Shown piece after piece: positions 15,362 through 18,470 of a stretch of DNA of 18,470 nt (its first letter is position 1; each line of letters begins with the position of its first letter). The stretch comes from JAPLCX01 sp964460305. GTDB lineage: Bacteria > Auribacterota > Tritonobacteria > UBA1439. The position numbers were made by a program, and so were the translations under genes. The notes under the pieces are model-generated. The model was not told the origin of the DNA. It did not search any database and saw only the letters and a program-made list of their open reading frames with translations. The DNA lies in contig CAYWRA010000049.1 in the NCBI GenBank assembly GCA_964460305.1, positions 1-18,470 on the forward strand, written 5' to 3'.

Positions 15362-16255
15362 ATGCCGAACATCATCGACGGTAAAAAGATCGCCGCCGAC
15401 ATCAGGCGGGAGATAAAAACGGCGGTTGAGGAGCTGCACCGCGCGAAAGGCGTTCTTCCCGGCATCGCCTTCGTTACGGCAGGCGACGATCCCGCATCCA
15501 AGGCATATGTGGAGATGAAGGAGCGCGCCTGTAAGGAAGCAGGCATACGGTCCTGGCAATTCTCTTTCCCATCGCTTACGGAGGAGTGGAAGCTTCTCGC
15601 CGAAATAGAAGAGTTGAATGCCAACCCCGAGGTGCATGGGATACTCATCCAGCTCCCCCTGCCGGTTGGGTTGGATACCTACGGGATGCTTTCCGCGGTT
15701 TCTCCCGAGAAGGACGTGGACGGTTTCCATCCGGTGAACATGGGCAAGCTCTTGCTGGGTCAGGAGGGATTTATCCCATGCACGCCCATTGGGATAGTCG
15801 AGCTCGTTACCCGGTTTGGAATGACGTGGGGGGGGAAGGATGTGGTGATCGTCGGGAGGAGCAACATAGTGGGAAAGCCTCTCGCCGCAATACTCATGCA
15901 GAGAGGGGAGGGCGCGAACGCAACGGTGACGCTGTGCCATACCGGAACGCGAAACCTAGCCGCGCACACGCGGCGGGCGGAGATCCTCGTTGCGGCCATC
16001 GGGAAACCTCGCTTCATCACGGCGGACATGGTGGGTGAGGGAGCGACGGTCATAGACGTCGGCGTCAACAGGGTGGAGGATGGAGCGGCGGAACGCGGAT
16101 ACCGTCTCGTCGGCGACGTGGATTTCGATCGCGTCGCCCCGAAAACGGCCGCCATAACCCCCGTGCCTGGCGGCATCGGCCCGATGACCATAGCCATGCT
16201 GCTCCGAAATACACTCAAGGCCGCCGCACAATCCCGCCAGGCGAACAGCCGCTAA
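15362..16255 (+). CDS. folD: Bifunctional methylenetetrahydrofolate dehydrogenase/cyclohydrolase
   Basis: A 297-residue protein from the ATG at 15362 (MPNIIDGKKIAADI), the normal FolD start; the frame is open from 15338 but that is repeat DNA. The catalytic lysine is K53 in AYVEMKERACKEAGI. QLPLP, then EKDVDGFHPVN, then CTPIGIVEL and GRSNIVGKPLA are all present, as is the late TPVPGGIGPMT motif. It interconverts methylene-, methenyl- and formyl-tetrahydrofolate using NAD(P). FolD is a housekeeping enzyme but also serves the methyl branch of the Wood-Ljungdahl pathway. Lying directly after rnf it may share the redox role, though that is only context. GGGGG (15354-15358), three bases before the ATG, is the only ribosome-site candidate. 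Confidence 0.97.
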   Translation: MPNIIDGKKIAADIRREIKTAVEELHRAKGVLPGIAFVTAGDDPASKAYVEMKERACKEAGIRSWQFSFPSLTEEWKLLAEIEELNANPEVHGILIQLPLPVGLDTYGMLSAVSPEKDVDGFHPVNMGKLLLGQEGFIPCTPIGIVELVTRFGMTWGGKDVVIVGRSNIVGKPLAAILMQRGEGANATVTLCHTGTRNLAAHTRRAEILVAAIGKPRFITADMVGEGATVIDVGVNRVEDGAAERGYRLVGDVDFDRVAPKTAAITPVPGGIGPMTIAMLLRNTLKAAAQSRQANSR

Positions 16256-16262
16256 ATTTCAC

Positions 16263-16300
16263 CACGGACCTGCCCGCCTCAGGCGGGGACACGGAGAGAG
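16263..16300. repeat. Short palindrome nested in an ACACGGAG repeat next to the transposon
   Basis: CCCGCCT-C-AGGCGGG (16273-16287) lies between CCACGGA and ACACGGAGAG, which otherwise would join as the common CACGGAGACACGG word. It ends 18 bases before the left terminal repeat of the transposase element. Related CCTGCCC words appear at 17721-17727 and in reverse complement at 17809-17823. Confidence 0.6.
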
Positions 16301-16305
16301 AAGCT

Positions 16306-16337
16306 TCAGGGTCAAACCTCATCTATTGACAGATAGT
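16306..16337 (+). repeat. Left terminal inverted repeat
   Basis: Begins TCAGGGTCAAACCTCATC and ends near GACAGATAGT. It pairs with 17358-17389 at 30 of 32 positions. One mismatch falls in TTGACA (left) versus TTGTCA (right), so only the left copy has a consensus -35. Confidence 0.9.
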
Positions 16338-16353
16338 TGGAGAGGATGATAGT
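16326..16353 (+). promoter_or_regulatory. Candidate promoter for the transposase gene, inside the left terminal repeat
   Basis: TTGACA (16326-16331) and GATAGT (16348-16353) are separated by 16 bases. Transcription would then start only one or two bases before the ATG at 16362, giving an almost leaderless message. The element would carry its own promoter wherever it inserts. Confidence 0.45.
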
Positions 16354-16361
16354 CTTGTCAT

Positions 16362-17366
16362 ATGGCTAGACCACTCAGGATCGAATATGACGGCGCATGG
16401 TACCACGTGACAAGTCGTGGGAATGCGTGTGCCGAGATATTTGGAGATGATAAGGATAGAAGACGGTTCCTAGAGACGTTGGCAGAGAGTATCGATATAT
16501 TCAAGGTGGAAGTGCATTGCTATGTATTGATGAGCAATCACTTCCATTTTTTATTGCGCACGCGAGAAGCTAATCTTAGCCGCTTTATGCAGCGTTTCAA
16601 CACGGCCTACACGACATATTTTAATCTCCGGCATCACCGGGTAGGCCATCTTTATCAGGGAAGATACAAAGCCATCCTTGTGGATGCGGATGAATATCTT
16701 TTAGAGCTCAGCCGATATTTGCACCTCAATCCGGTACGCTTGAAGAAATACGAAGAAACATCGTTGATAGATAAAGGAAAAGTATTGGAATCTTACGCAT
16801 GGAGCAGTTTGCCTGGATATATCGGATTGCGGAAGCGGGATAAGTTTGTGGCGTACGGGTCGGTATTAGGGTACATGGGGGGAGACACGAAGAAGGGCAA
16901 GAAAAGGTATAGGGATTTTGTTATTGCCGGATTAAGTGGGGGGGCGAAGAATGTACTAGAAGAGACACGGGCAGAAGCGATATTAGGGACGGACGGTTTT
17001 ATTACATGGGTGAAGAAAACGTTTGTTGAGGAAAAGGAATGGGAACAGAGGGAATACCCCCATGTGCGCGAGTTGAAAAGTTCGATTCCGGTTGAGGTAA
17101 TTGCCAAGATTGTGAGTAAAGAGTATGGAACAGTGCCTGAGGAGTTACTTGTGGCGCGATCATCATATCGCGAGGCACGCCAGGTTCTGATTGAACTGAG
17201 TTACCGACTCAACTTCGGGAAGACGCCACTTCAAAGATTGGGGCAGGAACTCGGTGGCATCGGTGGCGCCTCAATAGCACATATTCACAAGCGAGTTCAG
17301 AAAAGAATGGCGAGTGATAAGAGATTGTCCAAGAAGATAAATTCACTGCATCAGAAGATTATCTGA
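16362..17366 (+). CDS. REP-associated Y1 (HUH) transposase with a DnaA-like C-terminal domain
   Basis: A 334-residue protein. Residues 1-125 form a Y1_Tnp domain: MARPLRIEYDGAWYHVTSRG, the HUH motif H60-F-H62 in MSNHFHFLL, and the likely nucleophile Y112 in DADEYLLELSRYLHLNPVR. This is the RAYT/TnpA-REP branch of the IS200-like enzymes, which cut and join single-stranded DNA. Residues about 240-334 look like DnaA domain IV: SSYREARQVLIELSYR, then LGQELGGIGGASIAHIHKRV, mirroring the DnaA AR..A and GGRDHSTV patterns, so it is a fused DNA-binding module. The TGA stop is inside the right terminal repeat. GGAGAGGA lies about 14 bases before the ATG. Codon and base use are more AT-rich than the neighbours, indicating recent acquisition. 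Confidence 0.9.
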   Translation: MARPLRIEYDGAWYHVTSRGNACAEIFGDDKDRRRFLETLAESIDIFKVEVHCYVLMSNHFHFLLRTREANLSRFMQRFNTAYTTYFNLRHHRVGHLYQGRYKAILVDADEYLLELSRYLHLNPVRLKKYEETSLIDKGKVLESYAWSSLPGYIGLRKRDKFVAYGSVLGYMGGDTKKGKKRYRDFVIAGLSGGAKNVLEETRAEAILGTDGFITWVKKTFVEEKEWEQREYPHVRELKSSIPVEVIAKIVSKEYGTVPEELLVARSSYREARQVLIELSYRLNFGKTPLQRLGQELGGIGGASIAHIHKRVQKRMASDKRLSKKINSLHQKII

Positions 17367-17389
17367 CAATAGATGAGGTTTGACCCTGA
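17358..17389 (-). repeat. Right terminal inverted repeat, containing the transposase stop codon
   Basis: The reverse complement of the left repeat, with two differences. The TGA at 17364-17366 is part of the repeat, so the protein's last residues (II) are fixed by the repeat sequence. Confidence 0.9.
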
Positions 17390-17599
17390 GGTGGGTCTCC
17401 AAAAATCCGTGTGCATCCGTGAAATCCGTGGATCCCGGCTGTCCTCGTGGTTTCTCTTTTACTCTTTGTAAAACAACCGTCTTGTTTCCTCCCCCGACGG
17501 GGCCCCCCCGTTGTAAAACAACCGCCTTGTTTCCGATGTTGTTTCTCAGTGCGCTCTGTGCTTTCTCTCTGTGCCCTCTGTGGTTTCCATCACGCAATC

Positions 17600-17628
17600 T
17601 TGACGCCGGGCTGGGGATGGTGTATATA
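17600..17628 (+). promoter_or_regulatory. Promoter-like site inside the repeat island
   Basis: TTGACG (17600-17605) and TATATA (17623-17628) are separated by 17 bases, close to a sigma-70 promoter. TATAAA (17625-17630), with a spacing of 19, is an alternative -10. It points into a strong ribosome site and a 12-codon ORF. Confidence 0.5.
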
Positions 17629-17645
17629 AACTTATGGGAGGAGAG

Positions 17646-17684
17646 ATGAAGAAACATATAGGGTGCTCGGGGCTCGGTTACTGA
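17646..17684 (+). CDS. Possible 12-codon leader peptide or truncated gene start
   Basis: GGGAGGAGAG (17636-17645) directly precedes an ATG encoding MKKHIGCSGLGY and a TGA at 17682-17684. Promoter, ribosome site and start are spaced as in a real gene. Three bases after the stop, TCCTCC (17687-17692) could pair with the GGAGGA of the ribosome site. It may be a leader peptide, the stub of a gene lost to repeat insertion, or chance. No homology can be judged at this length. Confidence 0.3.
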   Translation: MKKHIGCSGLGY

Positions 17685-18075
17685 TTTCCTCCTCACGGCC
17701 AAAGAGCTCAGGATAACCAAACCTGCCCACGGGCACCCTTATGATAAATCCCAAAATCCCAAAATCCCAAAACTGATAAGGAAAATCCTCCACCAAGGGC
17801 ACCCGCCTGCCATCCGTCGGGCAGGGATCCCTCCTCATGGTGGGCCAAAACTCAGATCCCAAATAAATTCCAAGCACCAAAGTTTCAGCTAATCAAATCG
17901 GTTTCACCTACTCGGTCATTGGAATTTGGTGCTGGAACATTTGTCATTTACCTGCCCTACGGAGCCTTGGCGCAGTCGGGGTATTTGTCATTCTCAATAT
18001 TGGGGTTTGGGATTTGGGATTTTCCTTCGAGGGGCGGTTTGTATTTAGCCCCCGAATATGATATTTTCTTGTTGC

Positions 18076-18470
18076 ATGACTGCTCCACACCGTACAGGTT
18101 CCTCCCAGAAACAGTCGAATCCCGGCGCCCGCTCTGCCGGCGGGGATGACGTGACATCCACGGGCATGGCGCTCCATAGGGGTGTGCTCACGCCCTCGCT
18201 ATCCGAGCTTATCGGACAGCTCAGGAACGGTGTCCCTCTAAACGTCTCCGGTGTTTTCGGCTCGGCTCTCGCGTATCTCCTCGTCCATATCCGTGAGCGG
18301 CTCAAAAGGCCGGTTGTGCTCATTGCCAAGGGGCCGAAGGAGGTCGAGGAGATGGCGGGCGATCTCGAAACACTCGGGGGAGAGGGGAGTGTTGTCTGTT
18401 TCCCCGCGTGGGAAACGTTGCCGGGGGAAGACTTCGAACCGCATTCGGACATCAGCGGCGACCGGTTCTT
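18076..18470 (+). CDS. mfd: N-terminal part of probable transcription-repair coupling factor (3' end outside the window)
   Basis: The frame stays open to the right edge with no stop after 18048. From about 18229 the protein resembles the N-terminal UvrB-like module of Mfd: LNVSGVFGSALAYLL in place of a Walker A loop, RPVVLIAKGPKEVEEMAGDL, then FPAWETLPGEDFEPHSDISG before DRF, matching the PxWETLPYxxxSPHxxI pattern. The missing GKT fits Mfd and argues against UvrB. Mfd removes stalled RNA polymerase from lesions and recruits UvrA. The start is uncertain: ATG at 18058, 18076 or 18166, or GTG at 18151 with GGGG seven bases upstream. TATGAT at 18057-18062 could be a -10 box. Only the first 130 or so codons are seen. 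Confidence 0.8.
   Translation, partial: MTAPHRTGSSQKQSNPGARSAGGDDVTSTGMALHRGVLTPSLSELIGQLRNGVPLNVSGVFGSALAYLLVHIRERLKRPVVLIAKGPKEVEEMAGDLETLGGEGSVVCFPAWETLPGEDFEPHSDISGDRF

Larger units (their letters stand above)
16306..17389 (+). mobile_element. Single-gene Y1 transposase (RAYT-like) element with terminal inverted repeats
   Basis: A 1,084-base unit bounded by 32-base terminal inverted repeats that match at 30 of 32 positions and hold one transposase gene. It is more AT-rich than its surroundings. No target duplication is visible at the edges, as expected for single-strand Y1 transposition. The left repeat contains a -35-like box and the right repeat contains the stop codon of the transposase, so almost the whole unit is used. 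Classic IS200/IS605 ends have subterminal hairpins instead of long matching inverted repeats, so this layout is notable. Confidence 0.85.
17392..18046. repeat. Repeat island between the transposon and mfd
   Basis: A stretch of about 0.65 kb with no full-length gene. In order: ATCCGTG words (17405-17434); reversed ACAAAGAG word (17451-17479); a 24-base direct repeat, TTGTAAAACAACCG then TCTTGTTTCC, at 17467-17490 and 17512-17535 with one difference; reversed CACAGAG words (17546-17586); a promoter-like site and a tiny ORF (17600-17684); reversed AATCCCAAAATCCC (17748-17770); an inverted pair of AATTCC/GCACCAAA words (about 17868-17886 with 17928-17942); and forward GGGGTTTGGGATTTGGG (18002-18018). 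Confidence 0.7.

Noticed and set aside
17467..17535. A CRISPR array
   Set aside because: There are only two repeat units with one unlike spacer and no cas genes; the repeat belongs to a dispersed intergenic word.
18045..18452. A 135-codon open frame antisense to the mfd start
   Set aside because: The + strand frame has clear Mfd-type motifs, and the antisense product is Ser/Pro/Arg-rich and featureless.

Overview
The window reads as a chromosomal segment of a Gram-negative-type anaerobe from a poorly cultured lineage, probably related to the PVC superphylum (for example Omnitrophota or Auribacterota). The evidence is a 51-residue 'small basic protein' of a kind I know from Planctomycetes, Verrucomicrobia and Chlamydiae, a complete Rnf complex in the order rnfC-D-G-E-A-B, and gaps filled with the low-complexity repeats often seen in metagenome-assembled genomes. 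The lineage is inferred, not proven. Every gene I could support is on the + strand. Most genes are GC-rich; the transposase near the right end is clearly more AT-rich.

Layout: 1-2231 holds the tail of a membrane protein and a DUF2079 integral membrane protein, which overlap by one base. A tRNA-Leu(GAG) at 2416-2504 is followed by a partial copy of its own 3' end. Lower glycolysis plus secretion follows: gap, pgk, tpiA and secG (2673-6403), then a hairpin and an isolated OppD/DppD-type ABC ATPase (6506-7483). Next come the small basic protein (7626-7781), an RluB-type pseudouridine synthase and a possible SH3-domain lipoprotein, the last two overlapping by 4 bases (8072-9729). The Rnf ferredoxin:NAD+ oxidoreductase genes span 9785-15099, followed by folD (15362-16255). 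A single-gene Y1 (REP-associated) transposase element with 32-bp terminal inverted repeats lies at 16306-17389. A 0.67-kb repeat island follows, and the N-terminus of a probable Mfd is cut by the right edge.

How the genes work together: gap, pgk and tpiA carry out the triose steps of glycolysis and yield NADH and ATP. Rnf exchanges electrons between ferredoxin and NAD(H) and couples this to an ion gradient. FolD interconverts one-carbon units on tetrahydrofolate and exchanges NAD(P)H. Together they suggest a fermentative or acetogenic-like redox economy, although the window has no diagnostic Wood-Ljungdahl gene.

I saw no defence system, CRISPR array or new enzyme cluster. The most unusual signal is in the non-coding DNA. 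Almost every gap is built from a small shared set of repeat words (CACAGAG/ACACGGAG, ACAAAGAGTAAAAGAG, GGGATTT, GACAAAT, ATCCGTGG, TAAGC), used in both orientations and often carrying short GC-rich hairpins. The GGGATTT word lies on the sense strand just upstream of rnfG, rnfB, folD and probably mfd. The transposase unit has its stop codon inside one terminal repeat, a consensus -35 box inside the other, and a DnaA-like C-terminal domain.
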